A DNA stretch of 64,000 bases from Eopsaltria australis (lineage: Eukaryota; Chordata; Aves; Passeriformes; Petroicidae): positions 6,014,001-6,078,000 of the forward strand of contig JAVTVJ010000076.1 of the NCBI GenBank assembly GCA_034509425.1, read 5' to 3'. Below, one piece after another: positions 1 to 11,100 of this stretch. The position numbers and the translations under genes are program-made. The first letter of the stretch is position 1; each line of letters begins with the position of its first letter. The notes beneath the pieces were generated by a model. The model had not been told where the DNA came from. It saw only the letters and a program-made list of their open reading frames with translations, and ran no database searches.

Positions 1-3000
1 TTATTCAGCACTAGCAATCAAATATTTTGGTTTGTTTTTTAGAGAAGTAGTTCAGGTATTTTTTCACCAGTATAGAAATTATGATTGAACATTGTTTCAG
101 AAAGAGTTAATTTGATTCTTTTGTTGAATAAAATTCCATGCTTCTTCCTAGAACTGGACTAGTGTCTTTGTAAACATTATTAGTATCACGAATAACACAA
201 CAACAACCCACAAAAAAACCCACAAAAAAGTTTAAAAAATTAATTTAGATGTTGAAAGTCCTGGTTGCTCACCAGGAGGAACCTGGCAAGGAAAGGTTCC
301 ACTGTAGAATAAGTTTTAATATTATTAACAATAAATTGAGTGTTCATAAAACAACCCTGATATTGTTTTATTTAACTACTAAAGCCTGACCTTTATTAAA
401 TTTTCTTTACAATAGTTTGAACAATTTCTAAAACTTGAAAATAAATGAACTTCCATTGAGATAATAATCAAACCTACAAGATACCTTGCTGTTTATATTA
501 GCTTAATATAATTTCTCTTTCATTTGTCCCGTAACAAATTTCACTGACATTTCATTGTAAAAGTGTCTACAGTATGGCTTTTATCAAATATTAACTTAAT
601 ATGGTTTTAGTAAATTTAAACCCTTTTATAAATAGTACTGTCAAAAAGACTTTGGACTGAACAAATAAAAACTTTATTGAAAGCAAGCAGGGTCATGAAC
701 CCAGTCGAGGTTATTTATATTCTGTATAACAACTGTCTGTAATAATCATGGCCTAATAGTTAATTTTATATGTAAGTATTCATTAGGGAGATCTTTACCG
801 ACAAGCTCTTCTTATAAATTTCCAGCCAAGCCTCTGTTCCTCTGTTTCCTCTGTTCATTATGAACTTTGTAATATCTGAGCCTTTGGTTTTCTAAAGCCT
901 CTAATTCTCTGTGGCCTGAGCATTAGAGGTCTGATACTTACGGAAGCAAGGAGACAGGCTGAATTGCTGTCTGCAGCAATTCCATTCATATCTTCCAAGC
1001 CCTGATTACAATAGAGGTTGTGCAGAGAGGCAGAGAGACTTTGGTGCAGTTGAGAAGGCTTTAAAGTGTAGAAGTACATTAAATGTATCTTCAGTTAGAT
1101 CTCTGTCTTCTTCCAAGCCTTTTGTAGAAAGCCTAGTCAGTGATACGTAACTTGTTGCATTTATTGATTTCATAGGTTTGTCACCTTAAGGAATATTATT
1201 AGCAGTTTCATTGCACCTTACTCCAACATCCTTCACTTACTAATGTGAGGAAAAGTATTTCCTAATTATACCACCTAAAACAATCCAAGTGTATTTTTTC
1301 TTCATAGCATATGCTATTATTTTTCTTTCTGTTTGGATGTATGGGTGGGAATGGCTCAATTTCCAATTCTTTTCAGTTCCTGCTCTTTCAAGTCTATCTA
1401 GAACATAAGAATTTAAGAATTGCTTATCACTGGTGTTATTTCTTCATCACCTGTGAGCATGTTCCTTTTTTGAAAGGAAAGGGAAAATGAAATAATCTGT
1501 GCTTTCCTCTAATATATATTGATATATAAATTGATATAGGAAAAAATATTACAGAAAAGACTTTTTTTGTGACAAGTCACATCCTTTCCTCTGAGCAGCA
1601 TAGTCACTGTAGAGACAAAAACTTGCTCTGCTGCTTTGTGAGAGAATGCAGATTTAAGCAATCATCTCTTTCATGTTGCTACAGATAAATGGATAAATAT
1701 GCATGTGATGGAAAAGGGAAATTAGGTAATGATAATGGAAGAAAGCACTTTGATATCAGTATCACAGTATCTATGCTAAAGGCTATGTTTTATAAGCATT
1801 TTAATAAAAAAAAATAACAGATCCTTGCAGTTGCATTTAAATTTATCCTAAGTGGCAGAAAACAAACATTAATGATGGTAGATGCTATTATTACCTTTAG
1901 AAAGAGCATGATTTTACTGGATCTGGTTCAAGCCTCTTGCACATTAGTGTTGACAACACTGAATTAGTACTCATGCTCTCAGTATTCACAAATTCTACTA
2001 GGAGTCAGAACCATGAGAAAATATCCACCCTGTCACTACCAGCCAAAGCAATTCCTTAAAACATACTGAATGGTGAGGGCTTTATTAAGTTTTCTACAGT
2101 TAGCACACAGAATTAAAACAAATTGCAAAAGTAGTTTGGCAGAAATGCTGGGGAAAAGAAATGACCATGGGTAGTACCATGTGGAAATTAAAAACTGTAT
2201 TTTCTAATTTTTGTACAGAAAAAAAGTTAGATTAATTACTTGCTGCACATTATATATCTGTATTTTAGATCACTGTTTTATACAAATTGCATTCAGGGAA
2301 AATTCATGTCCTTGATATTAAGAAAAAATAATGAAACTGCTTATATTGTAAAGAAACCAGAATAAGAACAGGACAGGATCAAAAAGTCAAGAAATGGTAG
2401 ACAGTCCATCTTTAAATTAAAAATCTGACTGTACAGCTTTGTCAACTCATGTCCTTATGCAAAAGAAATCTGTAAAAAATAGTATATTCTGTACAACTTA
2501 ATTTTCTTTTCTTGCACTGAATTACCAATGAAGCCAAGAGATTGTTCCAAACAAACCAGTTGGATTTTGTGAGGTCCAACTTTATAACTGACGGAAAAAC
2601 CAGATACAGTTTAGCTGAAATTATTTTAAAGTCCTTTTAAACAGCATCTTCAGCTGTGTTCTTTTGCATTAGAAAATTACTGTATATTCTGGTTTACAGT
2701 TAAAAGATTAAAATTTAGGGTTTTTTGGAGTTTTTTTGTTTATTTGTTTTTTAAGTATTCCTCATTCTGGGATAGTCAGGGGTGGGAAAAAACCAAAACT
2801 AAACAGAAAATTAACAAAATTTTTCAACCAAGAAAAACTGAATATTCCTGGTATATATGCCCTTAAACTACTTTCAGAATAAGCCAGTTTTAAGTGGGAG
2901 ATTTTTCTTATAAGATTTAAGAGAATATTCATTAGGTTTGTTTTTTTTTTTAGCAATAACACACTTCCTGGTTTTTTTCTTTTTTTTTCTTTAGTAAGAA

Positions 3001-5593
3001 AGAAGATGCTCCTCTGAATGGATTCAGTGCAGCTTTGATCTTTTTGCTATAAGCATAAAGGAATTCTTCAATCACATGTGTATCTAAAAGTGAGAGCTTA
3101 GTCATTGGAAGTTAGATGACAACCACTGATAGTAAAGCCAGGAGTATACCACTTCATTAAATCTAGACCAGAAAATAGACTGCCAGCCTATATTTATTAG
3201 ATACAGCATTTTCATCCTCTTGCCCATAATGTTTCCTACAAAGCACCTTTGTCATTATCCCACGTGCCACATGACAACCCTATACATGCAGTATCAATGT
3301 CTTTATCAGTCTGCAAGAACTGTACTCTCCAACCCTTAGATATTTAATAACCCTGCTATGTTGCTATATATTTCATTTATCCATATGGCCAGTAAATTTT
3401 TAGCCAACTATCGTTAAAGAAAAAAGAAATACAGAAAAAATAAGTAGACATGCAAAATCCCTTCATTATTGCAATAATCAAGATTTCTAAGTAAATTTTT
3501 AAAAAACTATGCAGTGGCATATTTTGCCCTTGCTTGTTTTGCTAACAATTCTACTGAGATCAGCCAATGTATTTATGCAACAAATATCCAAGGCCAGTGT
3601 CCAACATCCATGACTTAAATCAGATTGTCTCCCTGTCATTGTGCTCTGATTTTACATTTTAATATTCCTACGTAACAGGTCTGAAGTATGTTTAACATTG
3701 ATAGGTACAGGCTACATGGGGTTGTCACATAAATGTTATTATAGCTATCCAGCTATAACAGCTTGTGAAAGCTCTGTTGTCTTCCATGACACATTCATAA
3801 AAAAATATTCTTTTTCACAGAAAGTTTTAAATCATTGTGTTTCAAGATTTCTGAGAGAGTTTAAAATCATCATGTTTCAAGAATACACAGAGAAATGTGT
3901 ATAAGTCCATCTTTTATTTTGATGTTTCCACTGTTTGGCTCCAGTTATTTTTCATCCTGTTTCTGTTCTACCACTCACAACCATTTTTTTTTTTAACAGT
4001 CTAATCCAATAGGCACAACAATACCTAGCAATAATAACAGCAACAATAATCTCACACTGTAATGCTGGAAAATTTGGTGTATTTTTCCCTGTTCATGCAA
4101 AAGAAAAATCACCAAGTTAAAATAATTTCTGTGGTGCACTGTTATAAAAGAAGCTGAAAATAAGTGAGGAAAAGAAGAAGAAGAAAAAGTAATAAAGTTG
4201 GGGGCAGGGAGAGGAATCTCTGCTTTACTCTCTTTAACAGATATGGCCATAAGGGAAAAATTTAAATTTTAATGAAAATGCTTATTTCCCAAAGGCCTGG
4301 CCAGCAAAGAATGCTGAATGACATAATTCACTAACCAAAAGAACACAATGACTGAAAAGCAGATTATCACTGAAGTGAAAAACAAAGGCAGAAAACATTA
4401 ATAATTAATTGAGGAGGTTTCCTGTGGAGGTTTAAATGAGTTACAGGCTCTCTGTGGAAAGTCACTTGTCTACCAGATTGTTGTCTTCTCTTTCAGAGTT
4501 GCTTATATTGATGTGTACATCCAATATTAAGTTTCACTGGTCTGAGTTACCTGAAAGGAAGTACAAATCCTAAATGGGATTTTTTATCTGTGTTGAAAAG
4601 CAGATCTGCTGTGCTATTTAAATGAAAGCTGACAAGATACACCTTTATATTGTTGCAGGAATAACTACCAGTAACATAAAGAGATGTCATCTTCTGCTCA
4701 CACAGTGTTTCTCTCTATTTATGATGGAAAGACTGTCAACACTGGTTACAACCAGAGATGCTCGGAGAGCAGTTGAAATGGAATAATCCAGCAGGAACCT
4801 AGTCTTGTATTATTATTTCTATTTTTGGCAAGTGTGTAGAGCTTTGCCTCTGTTTTTTTATTGTGTGGGTCCTAACATAGAGAACAGTACCCTCAGAACA
4901 GCAAATATGGCATGCAAATAAGCTGGTTATGATCTGAAGGAGTCATATTATCCCCAAAAGGGGTTTGACAGGGGAACAAAGGAAATTCTTCTTTGTCTTA
5001 TAATTATGTCACATGTCATTGCTCTTGTAGTTGTAGATCATAACTTCTACTGGTAGAAGATTCCTTGGGCTCCAATAAGGGGATCTCAAAATCCTTCTGA
5101 ACAGATATGACTAATTAAGTGTAGGAAATTAACTTAATGCTTGATACTTGATGTTTTTCAAGTCAAAGACCAGAAGTACACTCATACCCTTACAAAAGCA
5201 GCTGAATCTTCTCATATTTTGTACTGACTTTTCAGACATTTGAATGCAAAATCTCTTGAGTTCCAATGTGGTAAAGTTGATGACATTATTAAAGTGACAG
5301 CTAAGAAGACAATGATCAAACATGAAGTGTTCCAAAATATATGTTCATGTCATGGGGCAGATAGGAAACACAAATCGGGGAAACAGTAGAAGGAGACAAG
5401 CATGAATAATATATTCTGTAAAAGTGATAACTGTTTCAAATGTAGGGGTAGATTCTTCTCACCCTGAGTAAAGCTGAAGAAACTGGAATTAATTTCAATC
5501 CAGTTTGCAAGTAATAAAAACACCTGGATTTTCCTAAAACATTTCTTAAATTGTTTATACTAAATATACCAACATATTACTTTCAGGAAAAAA
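1..5593. other. Unique AT-rich sequence, no gene seen
   Basis: This stretch upstream of the contactin exon holds no recognisable exon, RNA gene or repeat family. All open frames are short, and many start at non-ATG codons. Poly-T and T/G-rich simple stretches occur near 2719-2760 and 2941-2995. If the exon at 6885 is not the transcript's first exon, as its acceptor site implies, this is the preceding intron. Otherwise it is 5' flank. Confidence 0.6.
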
Positions 5594-6465
5594 ATCACAT
5601 AATGGTTGGAGTTGAAATGGAAGCATGCAGATACCTACTTCAAAGTTTCTTCCAAAGCTGGTATGCCTGGAACAGGTTGCACAGAGTTGTGTCCAGGATG
5701 GTCTTGAATATCCCCAGAGAAGGAGACTGCAACCTCTCTAGGCAGCCTGTTCCAGTGCTCTGCCACCTCTCTCAGCCTTCCCTCATAAGAGAGATGCTTC
5801 AGTCCCCTGATCATCTTCACGCCCCTCAGCTGAACTCTCTTCAGTACCTGCTTGTCTTTCTTGTACTAAGGAGTTGAGAACTGGACACAGCATTCCAGAC
5901 ATGGCCTCACTAGGGTTGTGTAGAGGGGCAGGGTCACCTCCTTGACCTGCTGGCAATGCTCTTCCTAATTCACCTCAGGATCCCTCTGGCCTTCTTGGCC
6001 ACAAGGACTCACTGGTGGCTCATGGACAACTTCTTGTCCACCAGCCACCAGGATCTCCATGCCCTTCTCTGCAGGGCTGGTTTTCAGCAGGTCAGCCCGC
6101 AGCCTGTACTGGGGTTATTCCTTCCCAGGTGCAAGACCCTGCATTTGCCCTTATTGACCTTCAGACAGTTCTTCTCAGCCCAACTCTTCAGCCTGCTGAG
6201 GCCATTCTGAAGGGCTGCACAGCCCTCTGGGGTATCAGCCACCCCTCCCAGTTCTGTGCCATCAGCAAACTTACTGAGGGTTACATTCAGCCAGGGTCAC
6301 TGATTAAGAAGTTGAACAAGACTGGACCCAGTACAAATCCCTGGGGAACACTGTGAGCTATAGGCTCAAACAGGACTCTACACCACTGGTCACAACACTG
6401 ATCTCTGCCCTCCAGCCAATACTCAATCCACCTCACTGTCTGCTCATCTAACCCACACTTCCGCT
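5594..6465 (-). mobile_element. CR1 LINE 3'-half fragment with internal deletion
   Basis: This is a 5'-truncated CR1 non-LTR retrotransposon on the - strand. Its degenerate 3' end is at about 5594. On the - strand, 6300-6480 encodes the reverse-transcriptase segment around the VPQGFVLGPVLFN motif. Residues around 5770-5820 encode the C-terminal signature MIRGLKHLSYEGRLRE. The middle part (about 5870-6290) matches the usual CR1 connection-domain region on the complementary strand. The frame is broken into several pieces, so no active protein is expected. Near 5765 the 3' UTR-like sequence joins the ORF2 C-terminal sequence directly. The usual stretch covering the end of ORF2 and the proximal UTR is missing there. 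This is a dead copy inserted about 400 bp upstream of the contactin exon. Confidence 0.93.
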
Positions 6466-6852
6466 TGGGCTTTTTGAAACACTTTATACCAAAATTCAAA
6501 TACTGCTTTCCGAAAAATACGAACACAAGTCAAGCTATGTGTTTTGAATATGTTTGCTGTGAAAGATATGTATGCTATCATCTAAACTTGGCTTTTTGGA
6601 AATTCAGTGCTTCAGGACACATACAGTTTTAAAGCGGCAGCCATAGAAATATATATACACGTATATGCAGAGTACTACCACAGACATTTGAGCTATTAAC
6701 ATTGTTAACTACTGGAGCAAGATCCCTCTGAGTATCTGACAGGATACCTGTTCCTGTGCATACAGAGACCTTTGGAGCTAGACTTTTAATTGCATTAGGA
6801 CCAGCTTTGTCTCTTGAATTGTTTGTCATATTACTGAGAGCTATTTTTAATA
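6466..6852. other. Unique sequence between CR1 and contactin exon
   Basis: I see no gene or repeat here beyond a short AT-rich patch near 6648-6665. It lies immediately upstream of the branch point and acceptor of the coding exon. Confidence 0.5.
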
Positions 6853-6884
6853 TTCCTAACAGAGATCTGTCTTTGTCCCACTAG
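6853..6884 (+). promoter_or_regulatory. 3' splice acceptor of the contactin exon
   Basis: A candidate branch point CCTAAC lies at 6855-6860, with its adenine about 25 nt before the AG. A pyrimidine-rich run and a CACTAG acceptor follow, ending at 6884. The arrangement is close to consensus and explains where the 5' untranslated part of the exon begins. If the site is not used, the exon would extend upstream as a transcription-start exon. Confidence 0.6.
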
Positions 6885-6960
6885 GCTAAGCTTTAATTAA
6901 GAAACGTCAACGTTGCTAACAACTGCGCAAAGAGGAACGGAAGGACCTTTGCGACCAAGG
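6885..6960 (+). other. 5' untranslated part of the contactin exon
   Basis: These 76 nt lie between the predicted acceptor and the start codon. They contain no upstream ATG. An in-frame TAA at 6898-6900 shows that the ATG at 6961 is the first possible in-frame start. The stretch carries several CpGs, unlike the CpG-poor surroundings. Confidence 0.55.
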
Positions 6961-7015
6961 ATGTGGTTGTCATGGAAACTCTTGCTGTTTCTGTCACTCA
7001 CTGGCTGTCTTTCAG
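6961..7015 (+). CDS. CNTN5: Contactin (CNTN5-like) signal-peptide coding exon
   Basis: This is the first coding exon of a contactin, a GPI-anchored neural cell-adhesion protein with six Ig and four fibronectin-III domains on the axonal surface. The ATG has an A at -3. The 18 codons read MWLSWKLLLFLSLTGCLS: a short basic n-region (Lys6), a leucine-rich core, and small residues near the expected cleavage point. From memory of the family, about 13 of 18 positions match human CNTN5. About 11 match rodent CNTN3, and fewer match CNTN4 or CNTN6. The exon ends after the first base of codon 19 (phase 1) at CAG|GTAAAT, which agrees with the CNTN5 sequence, where a G-starting Glu codon follows the same 18 residues. 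No further contactin exon is found in the next 57 kb, which fits the very long 5' introns of this gene. CNTN3 cannot be excluded from 18 residues. Confidence 0.75.
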
Positions 7016-7142
7016 GTAAATCAAAACAAAAAACAAGAAAACTTTGCTTATCGTTTTAAGGCTCTTAACTACAAACAGAAATAGGAAGATGTAAAAGCAC
7101 GCTAGAGAAGATCAACATCATTATGAAAACTATTTGCCTGGG

Positions 7143-8190
7143 TGTGATGACCCACCCTTAAGGCAAGGAAGCACTTAAGATTCAAAAATGTTCCTTGGTC
7201 AGAAATAACGACAGAAGTCAGAGGGTCTGCAAACAAACAAAGAGTATTATTGGTAACTTATGCATTTGGCATGAAAATTGGTATGTTAGTCCCTGACCTA
7301 CAATGTAGGCACATGGAAGTGCAGATAAAAGTGCAGGGTAAAGGGAAAAGAGAGATTAAGTACATGGCAGTGGGCCTTGGATCAAGGAGCAGGATGGAAG
7401 GGAAAAGAGAAATTAAAGAGGTTCATTAAAAACGTAGAGATGAATTAGAGAAAGGAAAAGAAGAAAAGGGAGGACAAGAAAGAGGAAAAAGAAAAGGAAA
7501 AAAAGATACACCACCCCTCACTTCAGCATTGATCCAGATGATGTGGATGCCTGTCCTGGTCTCAGTATCAACCCAGTTGAGGGGATGCCCATCCTGATTG
7601 CAGTGTCAGTCCAGGTGATAAGCAGCAATCCAGCTGCACCAGTCTGGGTGATGAGATGTCCAGGGTCCAAGGGGCACTGCATGGGCTTGGGGCTGGGTAC
7701 CATTTTGTGGACAGGTTTCTTTACCCTGAATACAAGTTTCTCACTTTCTCTGCCAATTACTTATCATGCACAGTCCATTCTTTTAGGCCTTTCTGGAAAC
7801 GGGTCTGAGGACTTCTGAAGTCTTTGATGGTCCCAATCTCACCTTTAGTCTACGTCCACTTTCTGCCAGTCATTCCTGTGCTCTGCGGTACTGCATTGTA
7901 ATTCTTTCTCACAGAAAAATGCTGTCCTCTTCTCCAGTCAAAACTTGTTCAGAGCCTGATCATACCAAGAGTCCTTGGTTATTAACAAAATTTCATGTCT
8001 GTTATTACTAAAAGTTCTTGGCTGGTTTCACAGCCATCCCATTATTGGTGTTTGAGGCACATTAGCCATTTATCTTCTGGACATTGGGAGCTCAAAAAAA
8101 TCTCACTTTGGACCACTGTTTATAAGGGCTCATTAACCCCTCATAATTGAGAGCTCAAAAGGGTCTCACTTTAGATCATTGTTTATAAGA
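7143..8190 (-). mobile_element. Probable degenerate ERV LTR (boundaries uncertain)
   Basis: The block differs from its surroundings in composition. On the - strand it ends in GGGTGGGTCATCACA, an LTR-like 3' terminus in TG...CA form. It carries AATAAT- and TTTGTTTGTTTGC-type R/U5 sequence near 7215-7240. Further upstream on the - strand are two CTTATAAACA TATA-like boxes inside a duplicated segment (8088-8189). A purine-rich stretch sits at 7440-7510. U3-like sequence may extend to about 8500. No target-site duplication was found and no retroviral protein is encoded. It could be another repeat class. Confidence 0.4.
8088..8189 (-). repeat. 63-bp-period duplicated TATA-containing segment
   Basis: A segment beginning GAGCTCAAAA at 8088 recurs at 8151. 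About 40 bp are well matched, with only clustered differences. Each copy contains TTTATAAG on the + strand, which is a TATA-like CTTATAAA on the - strand. This looks like a U3 enhancer or promoter duplication in the LTR-like block. Confidence 0.7.
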
Positions 8191-11100
8191 TTGCAAGAAA
8201 GTGGGGTTTAGTCATAGTAATTATCTATCCTTGATGCAAATCAAGTTGGCAACCTTCTTTGAAGGTTCAGCAACAAAAATATTGTTACATTTTGGTTTTT
8301 CAGGCAAGAAAAATAAGTTTCAAAGGCTGCTCAAAAAACTGGAGGTCTTCAACTCCCTGGGAATAGGCAGTGTTTCTGACAAGCTGGAGAGAGGCTTAGT
8401 ACAGATGCAGTTCTTCAAGGCCATTTAATGCCTAATGAGCATTTCTCAGACCACAGTGGGGCCTAAGTCATCTTCTCTGGGCCTCTACACTGAGTAGTGA
8501 AACTGTGAAGATTTAGATTAAGATATTAACTAGCGATGTCCTTGTAGCAAGATACGATTATTGCATCTCAGTAGTTACAAAGCTATTTTTTTCCCAAATT
8601 ATTCCAAAATGTATTGGGTTTGAGTCATCACAAGATGAAATTCAAAAGTCAGCGAAATAAAACATTTTGATTTGTAACAATAAAATTATATTTGACACAG
8701 GAATTTAATAATGGAAAGTGCCCATAGATATCAACGTACATGTTTTGGATGCATACATGAAACATGAAATCTAATGTTGTTTCCCTCATGTAGCTTCATT
8801 ATCTTGTTTTATCTGAGAACACAAAATAATGGGAATTATGGGGAAATTTTTGTTTAATTTGTGCTGGATTGTCAGCTGCATTGTAAATTTTAGTAACATT
8901 TGTATTTTGGTGATTCTAGTAGTAGTACCTTACAATCACCACCTATTAATGCAATTTTTTTAAATTGACATTTATATCTTTATAAATTTTATAAATATAT
9001 TTTTATAATTTTACAGATTGCAAGAAATTTTATGCAAAATTCAGAAGAATGTCAGATATTTAAATATAGGATTTCTTCTTAAGAATCATTTATTTTATCT
9101 TGAAATTTTTGAGTCAAACCTCAGCATCTGGCAGAAGGTATTAGTCTGTGAAACTAATGTACCTGAGCCTTGAGTTAGTTTCACATAGCTAATATCTCCT
9201 TAGTCTCAACTGCTGTTAGAGAAAATACCTGTAGAGTTTTGTCCAAATGGATTTACTTAACTCTGTACAACACATTAATATGCTTCAAAATTTGGAGGAC
9301 ACATTTCATATGTTGACAATTTTGTATCCTAACTTTGGATATACAGGAATGAGCTTCAGCTCTTTGCCACAGGCATTGTTTAGGCACGCACATTCAAATA
9401 ACATCTTGAAAGACTTAAAAGCATTAGCAGTGACTAATTATAATATAGCATTAAAGTGTGTAACTACTTTGGAAATTAAACTGAAAGTCAATATTTACAG
9501 AAGAACTTTATTTATTTATAACATTATGCCCTGAAAACTCTTGCCAGTCATTCAGCACCATATTTAAAATTGACTGTTCCTCTCATCTGCTAATTTGTTA
9601 CTCATATCTGATGGTGTCTAAAGCATTCCTTTTTTAAAATTTCATTCTGATTTGTGATTCTTTAGGGTTATAAAGGTTTATTCCATATTACTGCAGGAGA
9701 TTTAACTTCTGTAAGAAATAATTTTTAACTGCAGTTCTTGTTCTCACATTTTTGAATATAATGTGATAACACATGTATTTTTTACATACACAAAGATAAC
9801 TTTTTAATTTTTTCATGTGAAATAATAGTTATCCATTGTCAAATTTAATGCTATAAGAGCTAATATTAAACAAATATAACAAAATTAGATTCAAAGTTAT
9901 TTTAATAGGATCATCAGTATAATTAGCAAACTACTGTCTTCATAACTATCACATTTGATTACATCATCCTGTATTTGGAGATGCTTTTATATTACAGCAC
10001 TCATTAAAACATGTTTACAACTGCAAATAGTTTGTTCCTACAGCTGATGAAATTCAAGGTAGCCTAGTAAGTTTGATGCCTGAATGCACTGTTTACAACA
10101 GAGCAATAGATATTGATGGTGCTCCACGAAGATATAAAATTCATTCAATTTCTGTTCTTCTAGGCTGTGTTAAAATTCAGTACTTACTTATCCATTAGAT
10201 CATCATATCATGGGATCACTCCCAGCAGCAGGCAGTGTTTGGAAGAGAGCGCTACATTGTTGTATTGATTTGCAGCAGTGAGGGAAAGAATCCAAGAGCA
10301 GGGATGGCCTCTCTAATTTGTGTTGATCCCATTTTTATATTGTATTTATTTTAAAACTGGCCCTGTTATTTTGGGTTGTGCTTAAGCGTGGATGTATAGA
10401 AGTGTGTTTAAGCTATATGGAAAATAATATTTGAATGGAGAAGAAAATGTATTATTTTCTAAACATAAGAATGAGGACTAAATTATGTCTCTTACTCTGG
10501 TTTAAGGCAAAGGTGGTCTGGGAGTACAGCTCACAGTTACAAACTCAAATGATAAAAAACTTCACATTTATGAAATACGGACAATTAAGAGATGAAAAGA
10601 AGATCTCAAGATTGGTATGTTCCTTCTTATGTGTAGGACTGCCCTTCAAACCAAACTGGAGTTGAAGAAGATCTAAGCTGTCGTTTTTGACCTAGGGACT
10701 GCCTCACTACTGAACTGACAGTTGGAAAAAATTGTTGATTTTTGGAGGGTTTGGGGGGATTTTTTTTCATTTCTGTTTCTTCCTTCCATGAAGGTTTCCT
10801 GTAGAGAAAGATATCATGCTGCAACAGATAAACATGGGGGAAACTGTAAACCTAAAATTCAGAAAAACTTTTAAAATCTGATTTGGTTACAGTAATACCC
10901 AAAGTACAGAGATATTCAGTTTAAATTTAATCCAGATTTGTCAGAATTTAGTCTGGGTGTATATTCCCTGTGTCTTATTGTCCTGGTTCCCCATAATCAC
11001 TTTACAGTCTGCTTTTATGTGTATAGTAAAGGCCATTTATTTTTGGTTTACATTAGGAACAGCTAAAGAGAGAACCTTTTCTTTGTTTAGACTTGTTAAA

